NCBI RefSeq assembly: GCF_002387895.1 | Contig: NZ_DGLI01000048.1 | Coordinates: forward strand, 148,116-212,115 | Reading direction: 5' to 3' | Origin: Clostridium sp. UBA4548 | GTDB lineage: Bacteria; Bacillota; Clostridia; Clostridiales; Clostridiaceae | DNA length: 64,000 bases | Program-made: the position numbers and the translations under genes | The notes under the pieces: model-generated | The model's database searches: none | What the model saw: the letters and a program-made list of their open reading frames with translations, nothing else | Told to the model about the DNA's origin: nothing | Part shown: positions 1 through 9,251 of the stretch, one piece after another | Layout: the number at the start of each line of letters is the position of its first letter | How positions within the stretch are numbered: position 1 is the stretch's first letter

Positions 1-2
1 TA

Positions 3-278
3 ATATTTTCAGTAGTCCTCAGTTTTTTTGCTAATATTTACGAATTAATATATGTGGAGTTTTACTTCTTTTTCAGCTTTTTTCTACATTTAATTTGTGA
101 TATGTGTACCAAAAGAGGTGTACCTTTATTTTATCCCTTTAGTAATAAGAAATATAAACTTCCCCTTACCTTTACAACAGGAAGTTTTATCGGTAACTTT
201 TTAGAGGGAGCTATTATTGTGCTATCCATAGGCTATGCAGGTTATAATATAGGGATATTGTTTGACATATTCAGATAA
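3..278 (+). CDS. C-terminal part of a YdjM/DUF457-type membrane hydrolase (cut by window edge)
   Basis: The frame is open leftwards to the first base of the window, so this is the 3' end of a longer gene; the GTG at 54 is not a convincing start because it has no ribosome binding site. About 91 residues are visible. The residues HLICDMCTKRGVPLFYPFS match the conserved motif of the YdjM/DUF457 'metal-dependent hydrolase' membrane family (H-x3-D, then TKRGVPLL-PFS), with a final hydrophobic segment. The family is predicted to be a membrane-embedded metal enzyme; its substrate is unknown. It is the only gene seen before uvrC and ends about 220 bases upstream of it, so it is probably a separate unit. 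Confidence 0.6.
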   Translation: MFSVVLSFFANIYELIYVEFYFFFSFFLHLICDMCTKRGVPLFYPFSNKKYKLPLTFTTGSFIGNFLEGAIIVLSIGYAGYNIGILFDIFR

Positions 279-500
279 TCTTAAAATTAGTTTTATAGTT
301 GATTTTTAGTATCTGTGATAAATAAGAAGGTTTATGATAGTATATAAATTGTAGCAATTTCTACATTACTCAATAAATTAAAAGCAACTTGTATAAAAAA
401 AGCAAAAGTATATTTATTGTTAGTGTAGTCTCTTTATTGCAATCTAAATATTACAAATAGTTGTAGAAATATATAAATCAGTTTTTATGGAGGTGAAACT

Positions 501-2372
501 ATGTTTGATTTTGAATTTCATTTAAAGAATCTGCCTGATAGCCCAGGCGTTTATCTTATGAGAAATTCTTTAGGTGAAGTTATATATGTAGGTAAAGCAA
601 AGAATCTAAAAAATAGGGTAAGGCAGTACTTTCAAAGTTCTAAAAATCATAGTGAAAAGGTTAAGGCTATGGTTAAGAACATTGATGAATTTGAATATAT
701 AGTTACAGACTCTGAAATTGAAGCTTTAATATTAGAGTGTAATTTAATTAAAAAATATAGTCCAAGATATAATATTTTGTTAAAAGATGATAAGTACTTT
801 CCTTTTATAAAAATCACTGTAAATGAAGAGTTTCCTAGGGTCATTGTTACAAGAAATCACGCCAAGGATGGCGCAAGATATTTTGGGCCTTATACAGATG
901 CCAGTGCAGTTTATACTGTTTACGAGCTAATTAAAAAAATATTTCCTCTTAGAACTTGTAGAAGAATTATAAAAGAAGATGGACCTAAAACTAGACCTTG
1001 TTTAAATTATCATATAAATTTGTGTAAAGCCCCTTGTGATGGATTAATATCAAGAACTGAGTATGGGAAAATTGTCAATGAAATCATAGACCTTCTAACA
1101 GGGAAAGATAAGGATATAACTGATAAACTAAGAAGAGAAATGGAAGAAGCCTCAGAAAATCTAGACTTTGAAAAGGCAGCTACCCTAAGGGATAAGTTAT
1201 TAGCTATTGAAAAGATAAATGAAAAACAAAAAATTATCAGTGGAAACTTTGAAAATGAAGACTTTATAGCTATATCCCAAGATGAAAAAGATAGTTGTAT
1301 TCAAATCTTTTTCTTAAGAGATGGGAAAATGGTTGGACGAGAAGACTTTATTTTAGATGATACAGGAAGTGAAAGCCCTGACAGTGTGGTTTCAAATTTC
1401 ATAAAGAGTTTTTATGGAGGAACTGCCTTTGTGCCAAAGCATATTTATGTTACTCATTGTGAAGACATAGAAATTCTTGAGCAGTGGCTTACAATGAAAA
1501 AGGAATATAAAGTTTTAATTAAAACACCTCAAAAGGGAGAAAAGCGTAAGGTTTTAGATATGGTTCAGAAAAATGCAAGTCATGCCTTAGAGATGTTTAA
1601 AATTAAACATAAAGTAAATAAAGAACTTCATACTATTGCATTAACTGAACTTGTAGAAACTCTTAACTTAGATGAAATACCAAGTAGAATTGAAGCCTAT
1701 GATATTTCTAATATAATGGGAATGGATTCCGTTGGTACCATGGTAGTATTTCAAGATGGGGTAAGCAAGAATAGTGATTATAGAAGATTTAAAATAAAAA
1801 CTGTACAAGGTGCTAATGACTATGAATCTATGAGGGAAATTTTATACAGAAGGTTTAAACATGGCCTTGAAGAAGTTGAAAAAATAAAAAATAATGAAAT
1901 TGCTTTAAGTGCAGGAAAGTTTTCTGTTTTTCCTGATTTAATTATGATGGATGGTGGGAGAGGACAGGTAAATGTAGCTTTAGAAGTACTCCAAGACTTG
2001 AAGATAAATATTCCTGTTTGTGGTATGGTTAAAGATGACAAGCACAAAACCCGAGGACTTATATATGATAATATTGAAGTGCCTATAAAACCTAGCTCTC
2101 AATGTATGCACTTAATAACTAGAATACAAGATGAAGTTCATCGCTTTGCCATAACTTATCATAGAACCTTAAGAGATAAGAGGACTCTTTATTCAATTTT
2201 AGAAGAGATTCCTAAGATTGGAGAAAAGCGAAGAAGAGAACTACTTAAAAAGTTTGGAAGTATTGAGAATATAAAAAATGCTACCTATGAAGAGTTAATA
2301 GACACTCCTTCTATGGATAGTAAAGCAGCTGAGAGTATAATAGAATACTTTAATCATACTACGGAAGGATAG
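501..2372 (+). CDS. uvrC: UvrABC system protein C (excinuclease subunit)
   Basis: UvrC makes both incisions around a DNA lesion after UvrA and UvrB have located it (nucleotide excision repair). The 623-residue length is normal for the family. Domains in order: GIY-YIG nuclease at about residues 14–95 (GVYLMRN, then EVIYVGKAKNLKNRV), a short Cys-rich stretch near residue 160–175, a UVR motif around 200–235 that binds UvrB, the RNase H-like nuclease domain (IEAYDISNIMG, and MMDGGRGQV), and a C-terminal helix-hairpin-helix pair (IPKIGEKRRRELLKKFG). The start is set by GGAGGTG at 490–496. The next gene begins 40 bases later with its own ribosome binding site, so the two may be co-transcribed. Nothing unusual was seen. 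Confidence 0.97.
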   Translation: MFDFEFHLKNLPDSPGVYLMRNSLGEVIYVGKAKNLKNRVRQYFQSSKNHSEKVKAMVKNIDEFEYIVTDSEIEALILECNLIKKYSPRYNILLKDDKYFPFIKITVNEEFPRVIVTRNHAKDGARYFGPYTDASAVYTVYELIKKIFPLRTCRRIIKEDGPKTRPCLNYHINLCKAPCDGLISRTEYGKIVNEIIDLLTGKDKDITDKLRREMEEASENLDFEKAATLRDKLLAIEKINEKQKIISGNFENEDFIAISQDEKDSCIQIFFLRDGKMVGREDFILDDTGSESPDSVVSNFIKSFYGGTAFVPKHIYVTHCEDIEILEQWLTMKKEYKVLIKTPQKGEKRKVLDMVQKNASHALEMFKIKHKVNKELHTIALTELVETLNLDEIPSRIEAYDISNIMGMDSVGTMVVFQDGVSKNSDYRRFKIKTVQGANDYESMREILYRRFKHGLEEVEKIKNNEIALSAGKFSVFPDLIMMDGGRGQVNVALEVLQDLKINIPVCGMVKDDKHKTRGLIYDNIEVPIKPSSQCMHLITRIQDEVHRFAITYHRTLRDKRTLYSILEEIPKIGEKRRRELLKKFGSIENIKNATYEELIDTPSMDSKAAESIIEYFNHTTEG

Positions 2373-2412
2373 TTTGTCTATAAAGAAGAACAGGTATAAA
2401 GGAGGAAGATAA

Positions 2413-3132
2413 ATGAAAAATTTTATAGATGTACACACTCATACAATAGCTAGTGGCCATGCCTACACAACGTTATTAGAAAATGCAAAGGAAGCAGCTA
2501 ATAAAGGAATCAAGGTCTTAGGAGTATCAGATCATGGACCTAATATGCCAGGAGGACCTCATTTGTTTTATTTTGGTAACTTAAGAGTAATTCCTAGAGA
2601 ATTATACGGTGTGAAAATATTAAAAGGCTGTGAAGCTAACATCATAGACTTTCAAGGAAATATAGATATACCAGAAAGAATACAAAATAACCTAGACTAC
2701 ATTATAGCTAGTCTTCATGATGTATGTATTGAGCCAGGTACTGTTGAAGAACATACTAATGCCTATCTAAAGGTTATGGATAATCAAAATGTAATGATTA
2801 TTGGCCACCCTGGGAATCCTAGTTTTCCGATGGATAATGAAGCCTTTGTAAAAAAAGCTAAAGAAAAGGATATTATTATTGAAATAAATAGTAGTTCCTT
2901 TAAAGGAGCAAGAAAAGGTTGTGAGGCTACTTGTTATAACATTGCTAGGTTATGTAAGGAACATAGGGTTAAAATAATCTTTGGAAGTGATGCACATACT
3001 TGTTTTCAAATTGGAGAATTTAAGGAAGCTGAGGAACTTATAAAAGATTTAAATATGCCAGAAGAGTTAATAATGAACAGTGATGAACATAAATTTGTAA
3101 ATTATTTAAGAGAAAAGGGAAAAAATATGTAA
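2413..3132 (+). CDS. PHP-domain phosphatase, YcdX-like
   Basis: This 239-residue protein is a single PHP (polymerase and histidinol phosphatase) domain. The metal-binding motifs are visible in order: HTHTIASGHA at the N-terminus, SDHGPNMPGG, E in KGCEANI, ASLHD, IGHPGNP, and FGSDAHT near the C-terminus. YcdX-type members form a trinuclear zinc site and act as phosphatases; the physiological substrate is not established. The start follows AAAGGAGGAAG. It lies between uvrC and murB. In Clostridium this neighbourhood is common, but it does not reveal the substrate. Confidence 0.88.
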   Translation: MKNFIDVHTHTIASGHAYTTLLENAKEAANKGIKVLGVSDHGPNMPGGPHLFYFGNLRVIPRELYGVKILKGCEANIIDFQGNIDIPERIQNNLDYIIASLHDVCIEPGTVEEHTNAYLKVMDNQNVMIIGHPGNPSFPMDNEAFVKKAKEKDIIIEINSSSFKGARKGCEATCYNIARLCKEHRVKIIFGSDAHTCFQIGEFKEAEELIKDLNMPEELIMNSDEHKFVNYLREKGKNM

Positions 3133-3201
3133 TAATCCTTGATATGGCAATGCAAATTAATTTATACTAAGTATATAATAATGATTAAGAAGAGGTATAG
3201 A

Positions 3202-4119
3202 ATGAGCTTGAATATGAATTTTATAAAAGAGTTAAAAGAAATTGTAGGAGTGGAAAATGTAGCACTTGATGAACCTATGAAAAATCATACTTCTTTTAAA
3301 GTTGGAGGACCAGCAGATGCATTAGTATATCCAACTAATTATGATATGGTAAAAAGGACAATTTCACTTTGCAAAGAGAGTAATGTGAGTTACTTTATTT
3401 TAGGTAATGGCTCAAACCTTTTAGTTAAGGATGGAGGCATAAGAGGAGTTGTAATTAAGTTTTGTAAGTTAAATAAAATTACAGTAGAAGATAATAAAAT
3501 TATTGCAGAGAGTGGAGCAAAACTTAATGATGTTTCTACAGCTGCCTTAAACTCAAGCCTTGCAGGTTTTGAGTTTGCTAGCGGAATACCAGGAAGCATT
3601 GGAGGAGCAACCACAATGAATGCTGGTGCTTATGATGGTGAAATGTCAAAGGTACTTTACAGTGCTTTAGTTATAGACAATAAAGGTGAAATAAGAAGCC
3701 TTTCTAAGGAAGAATTAGAACTTTCCTATAGAATGAGTGCAATTTTAAAACATGGATATATAGTACTTCAAGTAACCTTGGAGTTAGTAAATGGAGATAA
3801 AGACAAGATTAAGACTAGAATTGATGAACTTACACAAAGAAGATGCGAAAAACAACCACTTGAGTATGCTTCAGCAGGAAGTACTTTTAAAAGACCAGAG
3901 GGATATTTTGCAAGCAAGTTAATACAAGATGCTGGGCTAAAGGGGTTCCACGTAGGGGCTGCAGAAGTCTCACAAAAACATTCTGGATTCCTTATAAATA
4001 AGGGAGGCGCTAGTGCAAAGGATGTTTTAGAGTTAATTTCATTAGTTAAAGCTAAGGTGTATGAAAAGTTTGGGGTAGAACTACACACCGAAGTTAGAAT
4101 CATTGGGGAAGATAACTAA
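3202..4119 (+). CDS. murB: UDP-N-acetylenolpyruvoylglucosamine reductase
   Basis: MurB reduces enolpyruvyl-UDP-GlcNAc to UDP-MurNAc with NADPH and bound FAD, an early cytoplasmic step of peptidoglycan synthesis. FAD-domain motifs are clear: HTSFKVGGPAD, LGNGSNLLV, SGIPGSIGGA. The catalytic serine lies in AGSTFKRPEG and the catalytic glutamate in LHTEVRIIGE at the C-terminus. I chose the ATG at 3202 (305 residues, normal for the family) because AAGAGGT lies just upstream. The frame is open back to 3139, but the extra 21 residues are not family-like. The gene follows the PHP phosphatase by about 70 bases and is followed by a long structured non-coding region. Confidence 0.95.
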   Translation: MSLNMNFIKELKEIVGVENVALDEPMKNHTSFKVGGPADALVYPTNYDMVKRTISLCKESNVSYFILGNGSNLLVKDGGIRGVVIKFCKLNKITVEDNKIIAESGAKLNDVSTAALNSSLAGFEFASGIPGSIGGATTMNAGAYDGEMSKVLYSALVIDNKGEIRSLSKEELELSYRMSAILKHGYIVLQVTLELVNGDKDKIKTRIDELTQRRCEKQPLEYASAGSTFKRPEGYFASKLIQDAGLKGFHVGAAEVSQKHSGFLINKGGASAKDVLELISLVKAKVYEKFGVELHTEVRIIGEDN

Positions 4120-4187
4120 ATTATAAAGGCTAAAAATATATAGACTTTATAATTTTAAAATTACAGTATTTCTTAGTTTAAAAATTT

Positions 4188-4455
4188 AGGCATCTGAAAA
4201 TAAATAATATGTCGAAGATGCCAAGGATATTTTGAGTAAACCAAGGACACAGAACCTATTTATAGTTGAGCTATTAATAGGTTTTGTGAACGTAGTATTA
4301 CGCAAAATAGGAGAGTAGACTGATTAGCTATTCTTTCACCATGCTTTGACAAGTAACAAGTTCCTTAGATAGCAGAGCTAACTAAGGGTTCTGTTGGAGT
4401 AGTATAACAAAAAATAGATGAGGACGCTGACTTACTTATTTTTGGAAGATGCCAT
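4188..4455 (+). ncRNA. Structured intergenic RNA element, copy 1 (unnamed family)
   Basis: The 487-base gap between murB and the aminotransferase holds this element. Its ends can pair: AGGCATCTG...AAATAAATAA at the left with TTACTTATTTTTGGAAGATGCC at the right. Inside lie a variable hairpin at about 4247–4290, a conserved hairpin TTCCTTAGAT...AACTAAGGG, and the blocks GGATATTTTGAGT and AATAGATGAGGA. The left block, the conserved hairpin and the right block recur in the same order at 15067–15243, with different sequence and length between them, which is the pattern of a conserved RNA rather than a simple repeat. The strand is inferred from the downstream genes. I do not recognise the family; T-box, c-di-GMP and cobalamin riboswitch signatures were not found. 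Confidence 0.6.
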
Positions 4456-4605
4456 AAGGGAAGAAACATAAACTTAATATGTAAGAAATAATTCTTGTAT
4501 AGTAAGTTTATAAAGTATTCCCTTAAAAAACGCAAAGAAAATTCATAATTTTTAAACTTTTAAATATTGTAGTTATATAGATAAATAAATAAGGGGGAAA
4601 AACAA

Positions 4606-5700
4606 ATGGGGTATGCTATTAGAGCAGAAATTCTTGACCTAGGGGTTTATAAGGCAGGAAAGCCAATTGATGAGGTTAAGAGAGAGTTAGGACTTGAGGA
4701 GGTTATTAAGCTTGCTTCCAATGAAAATCCATTAGGATGTTCACCAAAGGTTAAGGAAGCACTTAATGATATTATCAATGAAACTCATATGTATCCAGAT
4801 GCATCTAATTTCGAACTAAAGGAAGCAATAGGTAAAAGATTGGGAATATCACCAGAACAAGTATTTTGCGGCACAGGATCAGACTCTCTTATAAGAGTTA
4901 TTTGTAATACTTTTATAAATCCTGGAGATGAAAGTATCATGGCTGAAATTACATTTCCAAGGTATGAAGCTTCAGTTAAGTTAATGGGAGGAAAGGTAAT
5001 TTCAATTCCTATGAAAAATAATGGGTTAGATATAGAGGAAATGGTAAACGCCATTACTGAAAGAACTAAAATTATTTGGTTCTGTAACCCAAACAATCCA
5101 ACTGGAACTATTTTTACAAGAGAAGAATTAGATAAGGTATTAGGTAAAATTCCACCTAATGTGGTAATTATAATGGATGAAGCTTATATAGAATATGTTA
5201 CTGATAAGAATTTTCCAGATTCCTTAGAATTACTTCCTAAGTATCCTAACATGGTAATACTGAGAACCTTTTCAAAAGCTTATGGTCTTGCAGCTTTAAG
5301 ATGCGGATATGGTATTGTTCATAAGGAGTTAGGAGAATATTTTAATAGAATTATTGGACCATTTGATGTAAATCTATTTGCTCAAAAAGCAGCCATAGCA
5401 GCATTAGAGGATGAAGCCTTCTTAAGGTTAGTTCATGATACTAATGTTAAAGGCAGAGACTACTTATATGAGGAACTAGACAAAATGAGATTACCTTATG
5501 CTAGGACTAATGCTAACTTTATTATGATGAACACTTTAGTGGATGATAAAGTAGTTTTTGATAAATTATTAAGAGCTGGAATTATAGTAAGACCTGGTTA
5601 TTTATTAGGAATGCCAGGTTGGATGAGAGTAACCATTGGAACAGAAGTACAAAATCATAAATTTATAAAAGCACTTAAGGAAATCTTGGCTACTGTTTAA
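4606..5700 (+). CDS. hisC: Histidinol-phosphate aminotransferase (HisC-type, PLP)
   Basis: This 364-residue fold-type I aminotransferase has the hallmarks of HisC: LASNENPLG near the N-terminus, Y-P-D (MYPDA), CNPNNPTGT, the PLP-contacting DEAYIEY, and the Schiff-base lysine in TFSKAYGLA. HisC converts imidazole acetol phosphate to histidinol phosphate with glutamate. No other his gene is nearby, so the gene stands alone between murB and rapZ and could also serve aromatic amino acid transamination, as known for some HisC proteins. GGGGGAAAA precedes the ATG. A strong terminator follows at once, making it a single-gene unit preceded by the structured RNA element. Confidence 0.88.
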   Translation: MGYAIRAEILDLGVYKAGKPIDEVKRELGLEEVIKLASNENPLGCSPKVKEALNDIINETHMYPDASNFELKEAIGKRLGISPEQVFCGTGSDSLIRVICNTFINPGDESIMAEITFPRYEASVKLMGGKVISIPMKNNGLDIEEMVNAITERTKIIWFCNPNNPTGTIFTREELDKVLGKIPPNVVIIMDEAYIEYVTDKNFPDSLELLPKYPNMVILRTFSKAYGLAALRCGYGIVHKELGEYFNRIIGPFDVNLFAQKAAIAALEDEAFLRLVHDTNVKGRDYLYEELDKMRLPYARTNANFIMMNTLVDDKVVFDKLLRAGIIVRPGYLLGMPGWMRVTIGTEVQNHKFIKALKEILATV

Positions 5701-5713
5701 AGTTCACATATCA

Positions 5714-5748
5714 TAAAAATACACATTGAATTTCAATGTGTATTTTTA
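5714..5748 (+). terminator. Intrinsic terminator after hisC
   Basis: Perfect hairpin with arms ACACATTGAA and TTCAATGTGT followed by a T-rich tract; flanking A and T runs make it potentially bidirectional. The remaining 326 bases up to rapZ hold a TATAAT at 5798–5803 without a clear -35 box, and nothing else I can support. Confidence 0.9.
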
Positions 5749-6074
5749 TTATTTATGTATGTTATTAACAAGATGTTAAATATAATATATTATGTGGTAT
5801 AATAATTAAAAGTAATATAAATATACTAATGGACTTATGTGTAAGTTTGAACACTATTTTTCAAGTAGAAAATTATTGTAAAACAACTTCTATTAAATAG
5901 GGTGTAAAAAGAATAGATGTTATTTTAGTTCCTTTACAGCAATCCAGGTAGCATAGAAAACTTCAAGAAAAATTTTAATAAGCAATACTTCAATTTATAA
6001 TAAAATTGTCTTATAAGTTTATTATGAATTTAAGATAATAATAATGAATACAAATTTGCAAAGGGGTGTATTAA

Positions 6075-6959
6075 ATGAGATTTGTAATAGTGACGGGAAT
6101 GTCAGGCGCTGGAAAAACACAAGCTATCAGAAGTCTTGAAGATTTAGGATACTTTTGTGTTGACAATTTACCACCCACATTAATTCCAAAATTTGCAGAG
6201 GCTTGTTTTCAAACTGAAGGTAAAATTGATAAAATAGCTATAGTTGTTGATATCCGTGGTAGAAGATTTTTTGATGATTTATTTGAAAGTTTAAATCTAC
6301 TTAATGAGGATGGATATTTATATGAAGTATTGTTTTTAGAAGCAACAGATGAAGTGTTAGTAAAGCGCTATAAGGAAAGTAGAAGAAAACACCCATTAGC
6401 ACCCGATGGTAGAGTTATAAATGGTATTAGTATTGAGAGAAAAAAGCTCAGAGCTATAAGAGATAAAGCTAATAAAATTATTAATACTACAAAACTCTCC
6501 AATAAGGAGCTAAATGAAGAAATCATAAATTATTTTGGAGAGCAGGGGCAAATAGAAACCCAACTTCTTATAAATGTAGTTTCCTTTGGTTTTAAATACG
6601 GAATTCCACTAGACTCCGATTTAGTATTTGATGTAAGATTTTTGCCAAATCCCTTCTACATCCCTGAACTTAAGCCATTTTCAGGATTAGATAAGCCAGT
6701 GAGAGATTATGTGCTTACTAAAAATGAAACTAAAGATTTTGTAGATAAACTAATTGATATGTTGTTATTTTTAATACCAAACTATAAAAATGAGGGAAAA
6801 AGACAATTGATTATTTCAATAGGATGTACAGGTGGAAGGCATCGTTCAGTGGCAATTGCCAATAAAATTTATGAGCTTCTTTGCCATAATGGTCATAATG
6901 TTACTGTTGACCACAGGGATATTAATGAGGATGTAAATCGAGGAGCAGGTAAGATATGA
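6075..6959 (+). CDS. rapZ: RapZ/YvcJ nucleotide-binding protein
   Basis: This 294-residue P-loop protein has the Walker A motif GMSGAGKT at residues 8–15, VVDIRGRRFF, and the conserved C-terminal RapZ block (SIGCTGGRHRSV and DHRDINE). In E. coli RapZ is an RNase adaptor that controls glucosamine-6-phosphate synthase through small RNAs. In Bacillus the homologue YvcJ hydrolyses nucleotides and affects competence. The Firmicute role is less clear, and I infer a link to cell-envelope precursor control from its fixed partnership with yvcK and whiA. AAGGGGTG precedes the ATG. The stop overlaps the yvcK start (ATGA), so translation is coupled. Confidence 0.95.
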   Translation: MRFVIVTGMSGAGKTQAIRSLEDLGYFCVDNLPPTLIPKFAEACFQTEGKIDKIAIVVDIRGRRFFDDLFESLNLLNEDGYLYEVLFLEATDEVLVKRYKESRRKHPLAPDGRVINGISIERKKLRAIRDKANKIINTTKLSNKELNEEIINYFGEQGQIETQLLINVVSFGFKYGIPLDSDLVFDVRFLPNPFYIPELKPFSGLDKPVRDYVLTKNETKDFVDKLIDMLLFLIPNYKNEGKRQLIISIGCTGGRHRSVAIANKIYELLCHNGHNVTVDHRDINEDVNRGAGKI

Positions 6960-8293
6960 AGCTTAGGTACTGGCTAAGGCCAGGAATTGGAATTAAGCGG
7001 TGGCTTGCGAAATCAGTCTTTGGCATTGCACTTATAGTTTATGCCGTTATGGAACTTATAAATAAGTTTTATTTTGGATTAGATTATATTCTGTTTTGGA
7101 TTTTAATTATTTTCATCGGTGTTTTTGCTGTTTATTATGGATTTTCTAATTATACTGAAAGAATGTTTGCACTTTTAAACTTAGAAGTAGTAAATCTATC
7201 ACTAAGTAAGAAGAATATAGGAGAACTAATCTATGAAAAGAAAATCCTGGTTAAGGGACCTAAAATAGTTGTTATCGGTGGAGGGACAGGGCTTTCAAAT
7301 ATGCTAAGTGGCCTCAAAAAGTTCACTAGTAATATTACAGCCATTGTTACAGTAGCTGATGATGGTGGAGGTTCCGGGGTTTTAAGACAAGACCTGGGAA
7401 TTCTGCCTCCAGGAGATATAAGAAACTGTATCATTGCCCTTGCAGATACTGAGCCTATAATGGAAGATTTATTTAGGTATAGGTTTAAAGATGGAAGACT
7501 TGAGAACCAGAACTTTGGTAACCTATTCTTAGCAGCAATGGATGGCATATCAGATAATTTTCTAGAGGCTATAAAAAAAACCTGTTCTGTACTTGCAGTT
7601 ACCGGAAGGGTATTGCCAGTAACCTTAGAAAATCTTCAACTTTTTGCAAGGCTTAAAAATGGTTCCTTGGTAAGAGGGGAATCTGTAATACCTATAGAAG
7701 CAGTAAGAAGAAATTCACCCATTGAAAGTGTGTTTATAGAGCCTAAAGAAGCTAAAGCAGTAGAGGAAGCTATAACTGCAATTTTAGAGGCGGATGCTGT
7801 TATTTTAGGACCAGGAAGTCTTTATACTAGTATAATCCCTAATCTATTAGTAAGGGATATAAAAGAAGCCTTAAATGATACTAGAGGAATTAAAATTTAT
7901 GTATCTAATATAATGACTCAGCCTGGAGAAACTGATAATTTTACAGTTCAAGATCACATTAAAGCAATTCATGATCATTGTGGCAGTATAATTATAGACT
8001 ACGCAATAGTAAATGGTGAAAATATTGGTGAAGATTTAAAAAAGAAATATTTAGAGGAAGGTTCCATTCCGGTAGTTTTGGAAAAGTCTAAAAGTGATAA
8101 TCTGGATGTGGAATATATTAAAGCAAACATTGTTAGAATTAAGAATGGATATGTAAGACACAACGAAGATAAACTTGCAGAAATATTAGTTGAAACAGTA
8201 ATGAGAAAAAAATTATTCTATGATGAAAAAAGAATATTAGAGTTCTTTTATCTATCACAAAAATTAAAAGAAGCTAAAAGAAATAGGGAGTAA
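6956..8293 (+). CDS. yvcK: YvcK-type gluconeogenesis/cell-shape factor
   Basis: YvcK binds UDP-sugars and is needed for normal cell wall synthesis and growth on gluconeogenic carbon sources in Bacillus; it belongs to the CofD-like family. The nucleotide-binding core is clear: VVIGGGTGLSNMLSGLK, then TVADDGGGSGVLR and LPPGDIRNC. At 445 residues it is longer than the Bacillus protein because of an N-terminal extension of about 100 residues with two hydrophobic segments (about residues 18–34 and 42–62), so this version is probably membrane-anchored; such extensions are common in clostridia. It overlaps rapZ by four bases and is followed after four bases by whiA. Confidence 0.94.
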   Translation: MKLRYWLRPGIGIKRWLAKSVFGIALIVYAVMELINKFYFGLDYILFWILIIFIGVFAVYYGFSNYTERMFALLNLEVVNLSLSKKNIGELIYEKKILVKGPKIVVIGGGTGLSNMLSGLKKFTSNITAIVTVADDGGGSGVLRQDLGILPPGDIRNCIIALADTEPIMEDLFRYRFKDGRLENQNFGNLFLAAMDGISDNFLEAIKKTCSVLAVTGRVLPVTLENLQLFARLKNGSLVRGESVIPIEAVRRNSPIESVFIEPKEAKAVEEAITAILEADAVILGPGSLYTSIIPNLLVRDIKEALNDTRGIKIYVSNIMTQPGETDNFTVQDHIKAIHDHCGSIIIDYAIVNGENIGEDLKKKYLEEGSIPVVLEKSKSDNLDVEYIKANIVRIKNGYVRHNEDKLAEILVETVMRKKLFYDEKRILEFFYLSQKLKEAKRNRE

Positions 8294-8297
8294 AGAA

Positions 8298-9248
8298 ATG
8301 TCATTTTCACTAAAGGTTAAGAATGAAATTTGCAGATATACAAATTTATCAAAAGAAGAAGCTATAGCAGAATTATCTGCCATAATGAAGGCAAGTGGGA
8401 CTTTAGGACTTGGAACAAATAAGTCTGTTAGTTTTAAGGTAGTAACAGAAAACCCTGCTATAGCTAGATTAATTTTTAAGATATTAAAAGAGCACTTTAA
8501 TGTGCACACAAAACTTCTTGTAAAGAGAAGTAATTCATTAAAGAAAAATAATGTTTATGTAGTTATAATACCTGAGGATATCGATGTAAGAACTCTCTTG
8601 GAAGAAGTAGGAGTTTTGGAAAGAGAAGAATTACTAACAATTAATTATGGAATACCAGAAAATATGATTAATGATGAATTAAAGAAAAGAGCATATATAA
8701 GAGGGGCATTTTTAGGTGGAGGAAGCATAAGTAATCCAGAAAAGACTTATCACTTAGAATTCGTGACTCATAACTTTGATTATGCTACAGAACTAAGCAA
8801 GTTAATAAATACCTATGGTCTTTCTTCAAAAGTTATTCAAAGAAAAAATAGCTTTGTAATTTACATTAAAGAAGGAGAACAAATAGTTGATTTGCTAAAC
8901 ATCATTAGCGCTCATAGTTCACTTCTCCAACTAGAAAATATAAGAATCATGAAGGAAATGAGAAATAATGTGAATAGGTTAGTTAACTGTGAAACTGCAA
9001 ACTTGAGTAAAACAGTAAATGCTGCTGTCCGCCAGGTAGAGAGTATAAAATTAATTGAAGAAGAAATCGGATTAGATAGGTTGCCAAAAAACTTAAGGGA
9101 AGTAGCAGAGTTAAGATTAGAATTTCCTGATGAGTCACTAAAGGAGCTTGGGGCAATGCTTAATCCTCCAGTAGGTAAATCTGGGGTAAACCATAGATTA
9201 AGAAGAATAGAAAAAATTGCAGAGGAGCTACATAAAGAAGGTAGGTAG
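8298..9248 (+). CDS. whiA: WhiA DNA-binding protein
   Basis: This 316-residue protein is WhiA: an N-terminal domain related in fold to LAGLIDADG homing endonucleases but without nuclease activity (RAYIRGAFLGGGSISNPEKTYHLE), and a C-terminal helix-turn-helix (RLEFPDESLKELGAMLNPPVGKSGVNHR). WhiA controls sporulation genes in Streptomyces; in Bacillus it affects cell division and chromosome segregation. It is the third gene of the conserved rapZ–yvcK–whiA operon, separated by four bases from yvcK and three from the next gene, so all four are very probably one transcript. Nothing is unusual in the sequence. Confidence 0.95.
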   Translation: MSFSLKVKNEICRYTNLSKEEAIAELSAIMKASGTLGLGTNKSVSFKVVTENPAIARLIFKILKEHFNVHTKLLVKRSNSLKKNNVYVVIIPEDIDVRTLLEEVGVLEREELLTINYGIPENMINDELKKRAYIRGAFLGGGSISNPEKTYHLEFVTHNFDYATELSKLINTYGLSSKVIQRKNSFVIYIKEGEQIVDLLNIISAHSSLLQLENIRIMKEMRNNVNRLVNCETANLSKTVNAAVRQVESIKLIEEEIGLDRLPKNLREVAELRLEFPDESLKELGAMLNPPVGKSGVNHRLRRIEKIAEELHKEGR

Positions 9249-9251
9249 AGT

